Shown here: positions 24,896-32,687 of the stretch, in pieces
Layout: every line of letters starts with the position of its first letter
Numbering within the stretch: position 1 is the first letter of the stretch
Source: a virus
DNA: 35,860 nt
IMG/VR virus record: IMGVR_UViG_3300035682_000101
Coordinates: 1-35,860 of that record
Strand: one strand, 5' to 3'
Position numbers and translations under genes: made by a program
Notes under the pieces: model-generated
What the model was told of the DNA's origin: nothing
Database searches by the model: none
What the model saw: the letters and a program-made list of their open reading frames with translations, nothing else

Positions 24896-25182
24896 CACGC
24901 GCCCCTCCCGCACAGCCCATCCGGCTCCTGCATCGGCGCCGGCATCCGCATCCCCGCGATTTCTGCCGCGAGCGACGGATACTGCCGCGCCACGCGGTCC
25001 AGTATCGTGGACTGCGCCACGCGCCATCCGGTGCGCCACGCCTCGGCTTCCCCGGTGGTCATCTCGCCGTATGCCGCGCGCGGGCTGCTGGACGGGGCGC
25101 CAGCGGCTTGCGCTGATAGCTTGGCTACGGTGGTAGCGGAGACGCCACGCAAGCCCTCCATGCGCGCCCTGTCCTGCGTCAT
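24895..25182 (-). CDS. Hypothetical protein, 95 aa
   Basis: This small protein has a possible HTH-like beginning (MEGLRGVSATTVAKLSAQAAG, residues 8-28) and a helical segment (WRTGWRVAQSTILDRVARQYPSLAAEIAGM). It overlaps the 191-aa gene by ATGA. A much longer in-frame extension upstream (to 25707) has the biased composition of an antisense or shifted reading and was not used. Function is unknown. Confidence 0.55.
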   Translation of the reverse strand: MTQDRARMEGLRGVSATTVAKLSAQAAGAPSSSPRAAYGEMTTGEAEAWRTGWRVAQSTILDRVARQYPSLAAEIAGMRMPAPMQEPDGLCGRGA

Positions 25183-25754
25183 GCTGCGTGTTCCTCCTGT
25201 CCAAATGGCACTTCGTCCACCGGCAACCGGCCGGCACGGGGTCGAACGGTCATCGTCGCGCCCGGAAATGCGTCCATGACCCGGCGCGCGACGACTGCGG
25301 CGCTGCCTAGGATTGCGGTCATGGCCTCGGGGCTGCGTGTAATGGCGCAGTGGACCACCTCGACCGCAGGCCAGATGTCCGCATTGACGCCAAGGACATC
25401 CGCCGTTGCCCGCACCCGCTTGCCGTGCGCCTCGCTGGCAACGATGGCGATGTCGTGGTCCAGCAAGTACCAGGGGCGGTCTAGGTCTTCCGGCATGCCG
25501 ATCTGCGGCGAAGTGGCGGTCCATGTGAGGCTTGCCGCCTCGGCAGCCCCCGCCGCAGTTGCCGCAGCGTCCAGCGCCAGCCAGGCGCGGGCCATGCCAG
25601 CGACTAGCTGCGGGGTATGCCCGCCGTCCCGGTAGAGCGCGGTCATCTTGTCGAACTTCGCCGCCAGGTCGGCAGGCACCAGCAGCGGCAGGCGGCCGAT
25701 GCCCCATCGCCGTTCAGTCGGCGCGACGATTAGATCGAGGTCGGCGGGGGTCAT
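25179..25754 (-). CDS. Hypothetical protein, 191 aa
   Basis: It starts MTPADLDLIVAPTERRWGIGRLPLLVPADLAAKFDKMTALYRDGG, followed by an alanine-rich helical region. A second part (WYLLDHDIAIVASEAHGKRVRATADVLGVNADIWPAVEVVH) looks like an alpha-beta domain. ATG at 25752-25754 overlaps the zinc-protein stop (ATGA). No catalytic motif was recognised. It lies directly downstream of the putative origin and may take part in replication, which is inference from position alone. Confidence 0.6.
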   Translation of the reverse strand: MTPADLDLIVAPTERRWGIGRLPLLVPADLAAKFDKMTALYRDGGHTPQLVAGMARAWLALDAAATAAGAAEAASLTWTATSPQIGMPEDLDRPWYLLDHDIAIVASEAHGKRVRATADVLGVNADIWPAVEVVHCAITRSPEAMTAILGSAAVVARRVMDAFPGATMTVRPRAGRLPVDEVPFGQEEHAA

Positions 25755-26152
25755 GCCGACGCCTTGCGGCGGTGTTGGGGGCACCCTTTCGCCACATAAC
25801 CGCTGTTCAAGTTCTTCTGGCTGTTGGTCGTCTCGAAGCCCGCGCCGCAGGTAGCGCATTCGCCCCAGAGCCGGATCGCCACAGTAACGCCGGCCTTGCT
25901 CGGCAGCGGCACCCATCCGAGGCAGACGTATTCGCGGCCCCGGATCGTGGCCTTTCCGCCGTCCGTGAGTGTGTTCCACAAATTGGACGATTGCGCTGCG
26001 TCGGGTCGCAACAGGACAACGTCTGCCGCACACGTGCGTCGGGTCTGCGACGTATGCAGACCGACGCGCGGGTGCGACGGGTCCTTACTGGAAAACCGGA
26101 CCCGACGCACACTTTTTGCGACGGGTCTGCGTCGGGTTATGCGTCGGGTCAT
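25751..26152 (-). CDS. Zinc-ribbon protein whose 5' end contains the iteron array
   Basis: This is a 133-aa protein. The N-terminal 50 residues are very basic (MTRRITRRRPVAKSVRRVRF) and encoded by the repeated 11-mers described separately. The C-terminus has a ribbon-like set ECATCGAGFETTN and GCPQH (C-x2-C, C-x2-H). ATG at 26150-26152 overlaps the primase stop (ATGA). The combination of a basic arm and zinc ribbon suggests DNA binding. Because the origin candidate is inside the gene, the layout resembles lambda, where the origin lies within gene O. Whether the protein itself binds the repeats is unknown. Confidence 0.6.
   Translation of the reverse strand: MTRRITRRRPVAKSVRRVRFSSKDPSHPRVGLHTSQTRRTCAADVVLLRPDAAQSSNLWNTLTDGGKATIRGREYVCLGWVPLPSKAGVTVAIRLWGECATCGAGFETTNSQKNLNSGYVAKGCPQHRRKASA
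25997..26150. repeat. Iteron-like array, candidate replication origin
   Basis: Seven copies of an 11-mer TGCG(T/A)CGGGT(C/T) lie within 154 bases: plus orientation at 25997, 26035, 26073, 26117, 26128 and 26140, and one inverted copy at 26099-26109. The first three are exactly 38 bases apart and the last three 11-12 bases apart. A further imperfect inverted copy is near 26058. The array overlaps the start of the zinc-ribbon gene and abuts the end of the primase-helicase gene. Position and spacing are those expected of initiator binding sites; function is inference. Confidence 0.65.
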
Positions 26153-28290
26153 TGTGCTGCGTACCCCTCTCGGCTTTGGCGTCTCATTTCCTGGATCATG
26201 TCGTGGTTGACGGTGTATCCCTGCCGCTTGTGCCCACGGCGCGGGCTGTCCTCCGGGCCTTCGATCAGGGCGCCGGCTTGCTTCCATGCGCCAAGGATCG
26301 AGGCGGCTTGGCCTTCGGTCTTGCTGTAGGGTTCGGCCATCAGGAGGCGCCCGGCCCAATCGTCGCCGGCCTGCTTCTTGGCCGCGTAGGGAATGCCGTT
26401 GGTGCCCTGCCCGATGGCCGTCAGCACGGCGACGCATTGGGCCATGGACAGGCCGGCGAAGGCGCTAGGCGGCTCCCACGGCAGGCATGCGGCGATGTGT
26501 TCGCCGTTGCCGATCTGGTAGCCTTCCAGCTTGAACCACTCGGCTTCGCCCGCGATGGCGTAGTTGCTCTTGGCGCCATCAATGCGGAAATGCCGGCGGC
26601 GATGCTCTGGCGGGACGCCCAGCTTGTCGGCTTCCTCGGCTGACATCGTGGTCAGGGTCATCATGACGCGAACGGCGCCAGTGATGGCCGAGGCGCCGCG
26701 CATGCGGTCCATGTCGCCGGGCGCGTTGTTGCCCTTGCGGTCGTGATGCAGGATCATCACGGCGATATCCAGGCGCCGCGCGAGGCCACGGAACGCCGCG
26801 ATTACGGACCGCATGGCCGTGTTGTCGTTTTCCTCGGCGTTGTGCAGTTCGGCCAGCGGGTCGCAGATCAGAACCTCGGCCTCGCTCTCCATGCACAGCC
26901 GCTCAAGCGCCTGCATGGCGTTGGTCTCGGCGATGCGCCCGGTTGCTGGATCGCGTTCAAACAGGGTTCCAACGTCGTGCGGGCCGCAGCGGATGATGTC
27001 GGGCATGACTTCCGCGCCGTTGGCTTCCACGGCCATCAGGGCGGCGCTGTATCGGCGCTGCTGTTCCTCGCGGTCGTCCTCAACGTTGTAGTTGATGCAG
27101 CGCATGGGCTTGCGTGGCGTGAAGGCGCCAAGCGCATGGCCGGTGGCACATGAGATTGTCCATGCGACCACGAGTGACGACTTGCCGCCGGCGCCCTGCC
27201 CGCTCAGGACCGACACGGCGCCGCGCATGAGGTATCCAGGGACCGCCCATGGTCGGACCGGGATGGCCGCTGCGTCCCATGCGCTGGCGTCGATCCAGAG
27301 CGGCGAGCGAACAGAGCGAATCGGCCCTAAAGCGCCGTTTTCTGCGGGTTTCAGGCCGTTTTCGGCCCCAGAGGGAATCGGTGCATATTCGCCATCCGGT
27401 ATCCCAAACGGCGCCCGTGCCAGCGTCACGAGCCGCTCTGGCACCTGGCGCGGCGCGGCCATGCCTGCCGCGAACCCTTCGCGCAGGGTGCGCTGTGCGG
27501 CGGGGTAGTCCTCGCACCGGGATTGGATGTCGGCCAGCGCAGCGCGGAGTTCGGACAGCGCGGCGCCTTCGGGCAGTTCGCCCGCCGCGACCAGCCCGGC
27601 CACGGAATACGCGGCTTTGTTCAGAGCGTGGTGCTTCCCGCCGTCCGGCGCGTTGCGGATGTTGGCTGCCTCGCGCTCAAGGGCCGCCCGGCCGTATGCG
27701 CTGCCGTCGCCCGTGTAGGGCTGGCGCGGCATGGACGGCGCGGGGGCTGGCGCCTCATACGGCGGGTCCAGCAGGTCGAGCAGCCATGCCGGCATCTCAG
27801 CGGGCATGGCGTCGTCAGTGATCGTGTAGCCATCGGACGGCGGCACGATCACATAGCCGCCGGCTCCGCGCACATCGACACCCGGCGCCACCTTGCTTGC
27901 GCTGTTCCGGATCGTCCGGCCTGCTGGGTAGTTGAACAGCAGATGGCGCCCGCCGGACCGCGTGCCATGCTGGCGGGTCCGTGGCAGGCGATGGGCGTTG
28001 GCTGCCAGCCATTCCAGCCCGCCGCCGCCGTGCTTTACGTCCAGGTCCACAACGGCCAGCCTGGACGCTGGCCCGGTTGGGACGCCGATAAGCCGTGCGC
28101 CGGGCTGCGCGAACATGGCGCGGACGGCGGCGGGATCGCGGCTGGCATCGTAGAAGCCATGGCTGGTGATGGGGCGCTTATCGACGCCGCAGGGGAACAC
28201 GGGCCATTGCTGCGCGAGGAAGGCTGCTGCGTCGGCAATGCCGGGCCATGCCTTCGCACCGTCGCCGTGGGTTGGTAGGCTGTCCGGCAT
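26149..28290 (-). CDS. Bifunctional primase-polymerase/RepA-like helicase
   Basis: This is a 713-aa protein. The N-terminal Prim-Pol domain has VDLDVKHGG (D82, D84), SGGRHLLF (H116) and GVDVRGAGGYVIVPPS (137-152). A primase-C-like linker follows. The helicase part (AAA_25/RepA type) has SGQGAGGKSS (Walker A, 363-372), EVLICDPLAEL (Walker B, D477) and VMILHHDRKG (512-520). The C-terminal 150 residues may be a DNA-binding domain. It would prime and unwind at the phage origin. ATG 28288-28290 directly follows a GTG that could also serve; only a weak CAGG lies upstream. A strong hairpin precedes the gene. Confidence 0.9.
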   Translation of the reverse strand: MPDSLPTHGDGAKAWPGIADAAAFLAQQWPVFPCGVDKRPITSHGFYDASRDPAAVRAMFAQPGARLIGVPTGPASRLAVVDLDVKHGGGGLEWLAANAHRLPRTRQHGTRSGGRHLLFNYPAGRTIRNSASKVAPGVDVRGAGGYVIVPPSDGYTITDDAMPAEMPAWLLDLLDPPYEAPAPAPSMPRQPYTGDGSAYGRAALEREAANIRNAPDGGKHHALNKAAYSVAGLVAAGELPEGAALSELRAALADIQSRCEDYPAAQRTLREGFAAGMAAPRQVPERLVTLARAPFGIPDGEYAPIPSGAENGLKPAENGALGPIRSVRSPLWIDASAWDAAAIPVRPWAVPGYLMRGAVSVLSGQGAGGKSSLVVAWTISCATGHALGAFTPRKPMRCINYNVEDDREEQQRRYSAALMAVEANGAEVMPDIIRCGPHDVGTLFERDPATGRIAETNAMQALERLCMESEAEVLICDPLAELHNAEENDNTAMRSVIAAFRGLARRLDIAVMILHHDRKGNNAPGDMDRMRGASAITGAVRVMMTLTTMSAEEADKLGVPPEHRRRHFRIDGAKSNYAIAGEAEWFKLEGYQIGNGEHIAACLPWEPPSAFAGLSMAQCVAVLTAIGQGTNGIPYAAKKQAGDDWAGRLLMAEPYSKTEGQAASILGAWKQAGALIEGPEDSPRRGHKRQGYTVNHDMIQEMRRQSREGYAAQ

Positions 28291-28331
28291 CACCTGGCGC
28301 GGCCCTCGCTTGGGGTTTCGTCGTGGTGTGT

Positions 28332-28374
28332 GCCGGGGCGGGCAACGTGGTTGGCGCCTGGCGCCCGCCCCGGC
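28332..28374 (-). terminator. Strong hairpin before the primase gene
   Basis: A perfect 12-bp GC-rich inverted repeat (28332-28343 with 28363-28374) with a 19-base loop occupies the gap between the SSB-like gene (stop 28381) and the primase start. No T run follows on the minus strand. It may be an attenuator, a Rho-linked terminator or an RNA-processing site that lowers primase expression relative to SSB. Confidence 0.6.
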
Positions 28375-28380
28375 GGCTAG

Positions 28381-29118
28381 TCAGCGGAACTCGGGGGCGA
28401 AGGGGATGTCATCGTCCAAGTTGCCCGCCATCGCAGGCACCTTGGCCGGCGGCGGCGCTGCGGCCTGCTGCACAGGCGCCGGACGCGGCGCGGCGGGCAT
28501 GGCGCCGTTGGGCGGCGGCACGGTGCGCTCCCCGAAGCCGGCGGGGCGGTCGATCCAGTTTTCCACGGCGAACACTGGCGCGAAGTTCTTGGTCGTGCCG
28601 TGCTTTCCGCTCGTTTCCAACGTCCTGGTGCTGGCGTGCTTGACGACGGGGATCTTGCCCGTGCGCGCTTCCGGCGCCGCATTGAAGGCGTTGAACAGTT
28701 CCTCCATGGCGCCCATCAGGCTCTTGGACGTGCCGGCAAAGTAGCGCGGCTCCGGATCACCGAACGTCTTGGGCGACATGACCTTGACGCGGAAGCCAGG
28801 CGAGAAAGCGCGCTTCGCCGTCTCGCCGGCCTTGGCGGGCGTGGTCATTTCTTCCGGCTGCTGCGGGATCACCTGGCCAAACGGAACCAGCAGGAAGGAA
28901 GGCGTACCGCCGAGGCGGATATATCCAACTTCAAAACTGCCGAAGTCCACGGCGAAGACGGGGCCGCGATAGGGGTCGCTCGACTGGCTCACCCAACTGC
29001 CGCCCGCGTCCTGCACGCGGTCAACGTTGGTGAAAAAGCCGGATCGCGCGTCGTACTGGATGCGCGACAGGAACGGGCCGCTATCGCTACCGCCGCTGTT
29101 CGGGATGCCAAAGGCCAT
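28381..29118 (-). CDS. Probable single-stranded DNA-binding protein
   Basis: This is a 245-aa protein ending in a flexible Pro/Ala linker (about 196-232) and the acidic tip NLDDDIPFAPEFR. DDDIPF is the partner-binding tail of bacterial SSB. The body (GPVFAVDFGSFEVGYIRLGG, FRVKVMSPKTFGDPEPRYFAG) is beta-rich, consistent with an OB fold, but does not match classical SSB by eye. ATG at 29116-29118 has AGGA 8 bases upstream; a longer start at 29136 lacks one. Its place between the nuclease and primase fits replication or recombination. Confidence 0.65.
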   Translation of the reverse strand: MAFGIPNSGGSDSGPFLSRIQYDARSGFFTNVDRVQDAGGSWVSQSSDPYRGPVFAVDFGSFEVGYIRLGGTPSFLLVPFGQVIPQQPEEMTTPAKAGETAKRAFSPGFRVKVMSPKTFGDPEPRYFAGTSKSLMGAMEELFNAFNAAPEARTGKIPVVKHASTRTLETSGKHGTTKNFAPVFAVENWIDRPAGFGERTVPPPNGAMPAAPRPAPVQQAAAPPPAKVPAMAGNLDDDIPFAPEFR

Positions 29119-29175
29119 TGTCTCGTTCCTATCCATGTGGGGGCTGATTGCCGCCGCCCTCCGTCGCGGATGCTG

Positions 29176-29442
29176 TCAGGCGGGATTGCCTGCCAGGATT
29201 TCGTTGCGCCGCTGTGCGACCAGCCATTGCGCGTGGCGCAGGCCGTCGATCGGCGCTTCCAACTTGCGGTAGCTCTCGACACGGCGCGCGAGCGTTGCGG
29301 CCAGCACGTCGAGTTGCTGCGCCGTGGTGGCTTGCTCCACCGCGATTGCCCACGCCTCCGCGCGAACCTCGGCGCTGATGTGCAGCGCGCGATGCATGGA
29401 GCGTTCGGTGTCGCCCGCGTCGGGGATGCCGAATGCCGTCAT
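29176..29442 (-). CDS. Hypothetical protein, 88 aa
   Basis: This helical protein starts MTAFGIPDAGDTERS, echoing the MAFGIPNSGG start of the SSB-like protein next to it. The rest (ALHISAEVRAEAWAIAVEQATTAQQLDVLAATLARRVESYRKL) is a helical bundle. ATG at 29440-29442 overlaps the VRR-NUC stop (ATGA). The shared AFGIP start may be a common interaction tag or coincidence. Function is unknown. Confidence 0.6.
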   Translation of the reverse strand: MTAFGIPDAGDTERSMHRALHISAEVRAEAWAIAVEQATTAQQLDVLAATLARRVESYRKLEAPIDGLRHAQWLVAQRRNEILAGNPA

Positions 29443-29813
29443 ACCTGCCACCCCCATCCCCGCAGCGCCGCCACGGCTTCATCCTGGCTAGTGACGATGG
29501 CGCAGGGCACGCCAAGCGACGCCAGCAGGTCGTGCGTATCGCGCTGCGCGTCGGACACAGCGCTTGCGGTGTATCCGGGGCGCTTGACTTCAAGCAGCGC
29601 ATGGCGCCCGCCTGCGCCGTAACAGGCGATGTCGGGCCAGCCGGCGCGAAGGCCTTCGGCCTTGAGCATGCGGCCACCGATAGCCGTCCGCTTGCCTGCG
29701 TTGGGCACATGCACAGCGAGGATGCCGAGGAACCGAAGGCGGTCGATGATGGCGCGCTGCACCTTGCTTTCCAGCGGCACGGCGGCGCGGGGCTTGCGTG
29801 GTGCCTTGCCCAT
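29439..29813 (-). CDS. VRR-NUC domain nuclease
   Basis: This is a 124-aa stand-alone VRR-NUC protein. ESKVQRAIIDRLRFLGILAVHVPN (14-38), GWPDIACYG (D61) and HALLEVKRPG (E75, K77) give the PD-(D/E)XK active site. C-terminal QRDTHDLLASLGVPCAIVTSQDEA completes the fold. Such proteins cut branched DNA (junction resolvase-like) in phage replication. ATG at 29811-29813 overlaps the upstream stop (TGATG). Confidence 0.9.
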   Translation of the reverse strand: MGKAPRKPRAAVPLESKVQRAIIDRLRFLGILAVHVPNAGKRTAIGGRMLKAEGLRAGWPDIACYGAGGRHALLEVKRPGYTASAVSDAQRDTHDLLASLGVPCAIVTSQDEAVAALRGWGWQV

Positions 29814-30433
29814 CACACAGCCCCCGTATGCCGAAAGTCGTAGAGGCGCAGGCACTCGGCCCGGATGCGATTGCCGGGGCCTGTGCTGGCGAACATCCTG
29901 TTGCAGCCGCACAGGCATCGGCGCTCTTTGGCCTGCGTGCTGGGCTTCGCGGCAGCCGGCTTCAACCGCGCTTCGTGCTGCTTGCGTCGCGACAACGCGC
30001 GGCCTTCCGCGATGCGGACGCGCTCCCAAACCGTCTGTTTCGATATGCCGAAGTGGGCCGCAATCTCGTCGGTCGTGGCGCCGTTCGCGCGCATGTCCAG
30101 CAGAAGCGCCATCGTCTCGGCGTTCCACTGATATTGCCGCATGCGCGGGATCGTGCCGCGACGCACTGCGTTCTCCAGCGCCTTGATGGTGCGGCCTGTC
30201 GCCGCTGCGATCTGCTCCATCTTGGCGCCAGCGCGCCGCATGGCGCTGATCCGTTCGATTTCCTGCGGCGTGAACCGGCCAGGCTGCACGAACTTCTTTG
30301 AGGAAAGAACGCCGGGGGCGTGCGCACTGGCCGCCCCCGGCGCCAAGTGACCGCCGGCCTCGGCCAGCGGCTCCACGCGCGCGGAGGAGGGAGGAAACCC
30401 CGGCGCGTAGCTGTTGTGGTGCGCGGCGCTCAT
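29813..30433 (-). CDS. Double-HTH, zinc-finger regulator (GcrA-like)
   Basis: This is a 206-aa protein with two predicted DNA-binding helix sets: FTPQEIERISAMRRAGAKMEQIAAATGRTIKALENAVRR (about 54-92) and YQWNAETMALLLDMRANGATTDEIAAHFGISKQTVWERVRIAEGR (about 100-145). Its C-terminus (RRCLCGCNRMFASTGPGNRIRAECLR) resembles the Cys-containing end of GcrA proteins. It starts one base into the methyltransferase stop (TAATG). The first 48 residues are low complexity and contain a terminator-like hairpin in DNA; GTG at 30287-30289 is an alternative start. It is probably a transcription regulator. GcrA acts with methylated DNA, notable beside a methyltransferase gene. Confidence 0.65.
   Translation of the reverse strand: MSAAHHNSYAPGFPPSSARVEPLAEAGGHLAPGAASAHAPGVLSSKKFVQPGRFTPQEIERISAMRRAGAKMEQIAAATGRTIKALENAVRRGTIPRMRQYQWNAETMALLLDMRANGATTDEIAAHFGISKQTVWERVRIAEGRALSRRKQHEARLKPAAAKPSTQAKERRCLCGCNRMFASTGPGNRIRAECLRLYDFRHTGAV
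30311..30341 (-). terminator. Terminator-like hairpin inside the 5' part of the double-HTH gene
   Basis: A perfect 10-bp inverted repeat (30311-30320 with 30332-30341), loop 11 bases, is followed on the minus strand by GTTCTTTCCTC, the best T-rich tail seen in this window. It lies within the first 45 codons of the double-HTH ORF, so it could be an attenuator sensitive to translation of that leader, or the ORF may start downstream of it. Confidence 0.5.
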
Positions 30434-31329
30434 TATTCCGCCGCCACCAGATCGAACAGGGTGGACAAATTGCGTTCGGCGCCGTCGAGATTGCGGCACG
30501 CTTGGCGCCAGTAGCTTTCCTTCAACTCCGTGCCGATAAACTTCCGGCCCATGCGGAGCGAGCAATCGCCCTCGCTGCCGATCCCCATGAACGGCGACAG
30601 AACCACATCGTTGGCATTGCTCCACATCGCTAAGGCGCGCTCGATTACATCGAGTTGCAGCGGGCAAAGGTGTTTCTCGTCCGCTTGCTCGCGCGCGGCC
30701 TTGACGTTCAGGACGCGCGTCTGGCTGACGGTCATCCAGACAGGAGAAGCCCACTCCTGCCATTGAGAGACAGGGAAATCTTCGGGCCGGTGGACGATTG
30801 GCGCCGGGTTGTCGCCGGGCTTACGGAACACCAGCAGATAGTCAGGCATCCCCATGCGCGACCTGGCGCTATCGGCCTTCAGCGTCTTGTAGAGCAGGCC
30901 ATGCGCCTTGGTCCGCGTCATCTCGACCACGGGGCACTTCCAGATCGTGACGCGCGAATGAAGCACCCAACCGGCGGCGATATGCTCGCGGATGATGTCG
31001 CCCGAAAAATCCTTTATGCCGATCTCGCCGTCGCGCCACTTCGTCATCGGGAGGTCGGTGCAATGCACGGCGGTCAGCCGGCCGGGCATAGTCACGCGGA
31101 ACATCTGCGCCACGAGATAACGGTAGTGCGCGGCGAACTCGTCATCCGTCGCGCTGTTGCCCATGTCGGCGGCGCTGTCCGAGTAAACGAACAACGAACC
31201 GAACGGAGGCGAGTAGACGGAGAAGCCGATGGATGCGTCGGGCAACTGCCCCACCACATCGACGCAATCGCCGTGGATCGCCTTGTAGCTGGCGCTCTCG
31301 GCGCTATTCAAACAGCGGATCGCAGCCAT
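30433..31329 (-). CDS. DNA methyltransferase (N6/N4 type)
   Basis: This is a 298-aa amino-methyltransferase. SVYSPPFG (38-44) is catalytic motif IV; HLCPLQLDVIERAL and DVVLSPFMGIGSEGDCSLRMGRKFIGTEL (241-269) form the AdoMet-binding part. This order (IV before I) marks a beta-class enzyme. SPPF is compatible with either N4-cytosine or N6-adenine methylation. ATG at 31327-31329 lies within the end of the helicase gene (22-base overlap). It probably protects phage DNA from host restriction or modulates regulation. No partner restriction gene was seen. Confidence 0.85.
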   Translation of the reverse strand: MAAIRCLNSAESASYKAIHGDCVDVVGQLPDASIGFSVYSPPFGSLFVYSDSAADMGNSATDDEFAAHYRYLVAQMFRVTMPGRLTAVHCTDLPMTKWRDGEIGIKDFSGDIIREHIAAGWVLHSRVTIWKCPVVEMTRTKAHGLLYKTLKADSARSRMGMPDYLLVFRKPGDNPAPIVHRPEDFPVSQWQEWASPVWMTVSQTRVLNVKAAREQADEKHLCPLQLDVIERALAMWSNANDVVLSPFMGIGSEGDCSLRMGRKFIGTELKESYWRQACRNLDGAERNLSTLFDLVAAE

Positions 31330-32687
31330 GCCGGCAACTCCGTCGTGTGGGTTGGGTTGTAGGTAACGCGGGTTGCGGACGCCTTCCCGTTGGCGCGAAG
31401 CATCGCCGCAGCCATCGCGCGCTTCATCGTCGTGTGGTCCGCGCTCTTGCGGTCGATGACGCGGCCGATCTGGTCTTCGCCCTCGGCAACGATCAGATGG
31501 CAGTCCACAGGCCGCACCTGGCCGAACCGCCAGCATCGCCGCACCGCCTGATACCAAGCCTCATATGAAAAGCTGCGGCCTGCGAAGATCATCGTGTTGC
31601 AGTGCTGCCAATTCATGCCGAACCCGGCGACGCTTGGCTTGGTGACCACCACGCGGTGCGTCCCGTCGGCAAAGCCTGCCAGCGTCGCCTCTTTCCTGTC
31701 CGCATCGTGCGATCCTCGCACTTCGACCGCGCAGGGGATGGCGGCGCGGATGGCGTCGGCCTCGTAATCCGTGTCGCACCAGATCACGCAGGCATCATCC
31801 GCAGGAACGAGGCCGGCGCACATCGAGGCGCGTGCATCGGCAGTCTGGCGCTTAACCTCGTGCATCGTGGTCGCGCTGACTTCGCCGGCGAACAACTGAC
31901 CAGCAGCCGCGCGAATGTCGCCCGCCGCCTTGTGTCGATGCACACGCAACGGCGGCAGCACGTAGCGGGATGCGTCGTGGCCAAGATCCGCCGGCGTCTC
32001 AGCCATGCGGCACCACGACGCCATCCAGTCCCAGAACTCCCGCTCCGCGTGGCGCTTGATCCGCCAGGACTGCGATGCCGTCGAACTATCGTTGATGAAG
32101 AACCGACTTAGCATCTCGTTGCCGGTCATCACGCCCAGGAACTCGGCATGGTTGCCAAGCTCCATGTGGTCGTTCGGCGCAGGCGTCGCGGTAGCGGCGA
32201 GGCGGAAGCGATGATGCTTGAAGGCCGCGATCAGCGATTGCGTCGTCTTGCCGGTGAAGCTCTTGATGATCGAACTCTCATCCAGCGCGACGGCGCCGAA
32301 CGCATCCGGGTCAAGCCGGTCAAGCCGATCGTAGTTGCAGACGTTGATGCCGGGCGCCGCGTCGGACTGGTCGCGGATCACGCGGCAGTCGTAGCCGAAC
32401 TTGACGCCCTCGCGTGCGATCTGCGCCGCGACTGCTAGCGGCGCCAGGATCAGCGCATAGCCGTTGGACGCCGCTGCCGCGTGCTTGCTCCATTCAAGCT
32501 CGCACAGCGTCTTGCCGAGACCCGTATCGAGGAACAGGCCAAATCGGCCCATGCGCAAGCCGAACTCGACGCAATCGCGCTGATGCGGAAACAGCGCCGC
32601 GTTGATCGGCGGCACCACGTCCAGCCCAACGGCCAGCGGTCGGGGCTGCTTGCCTGCCAGAAATGCAGAGTAGCTTCGCGCGCTCAT
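31308..32687 (-). CDS. SNF2-like DEAD-family helicase
   Basis: This is a 459-aa superfamily 2 ATPase. DTGLGKT (54-60) is Walker A, ALDESSII (134-141) the DExx box and ATATPAPNDHMELGNHAEFLG (165-185) motif III. VVTKPSVAGFGMNWQHCNTMIFAG and YQAVRRCWRFGQVRPV are motifs V and VI of the second lobe. Phage SNF2-like proteins of this type lie next to methyltransferases or replication genes. ATG at 32685-32687 overlaps the small membrane protein stop (ATGA). The role could be remodelling of DNA-bound host proteins. Confidence 0.9.
   Translation of the reverse strand: MSARSYSAFLAGKQPRPLAVGLDVVPPINAALFPHQRDCVEFGLRMGRFGLFLDTGLGKTLCELEWSKHAAAASNGYALILAPLAVAAQIAREGVKFGYDCRVIRDQSDAAPGINVCNYDRLDRLDPDAFGAVALDESSIIKSFTGKTTQSLIAAFKHHRFRLAATATPAPNDHMELGNHAEFLGVMTGNEMLSRFFINDSSTASQSWRIKRHAEREFWDWMASWCRMAETPADLGHDASRYVLPPLRVHRHKAAGDIRAAAGQLFAGEVSATTMHEVKRQTADARASMCAGLVPADDACVIWCDTDYEADAIRAAIPCAVEVRGSHDADRKEATLAGFADGTHRVVVTKPSVAGFGMNWQHCNTMIFAGRSFSYEAWYQAVRRCWRFGQVRPVDCHLIVAEGEDQIGRVIDRKSADHTTMKRAMAAAMLRANGKASATRVTYNPTHTTELPAWLRSAV

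Noticed and set aside
24895-25707. 270-residue reading of the 95-aa gene
   Set aside because: The upstream extension lies over the 191-aa gene and is Arg/Gly-rich. The ATG at 25182 with ATGA overlap fits the operon pattern.
28600-29622. 340-residue plus-strand open frame
   Set aside because: It is antisense to the SSB-like and 88-aa genes, without recognisable domains.
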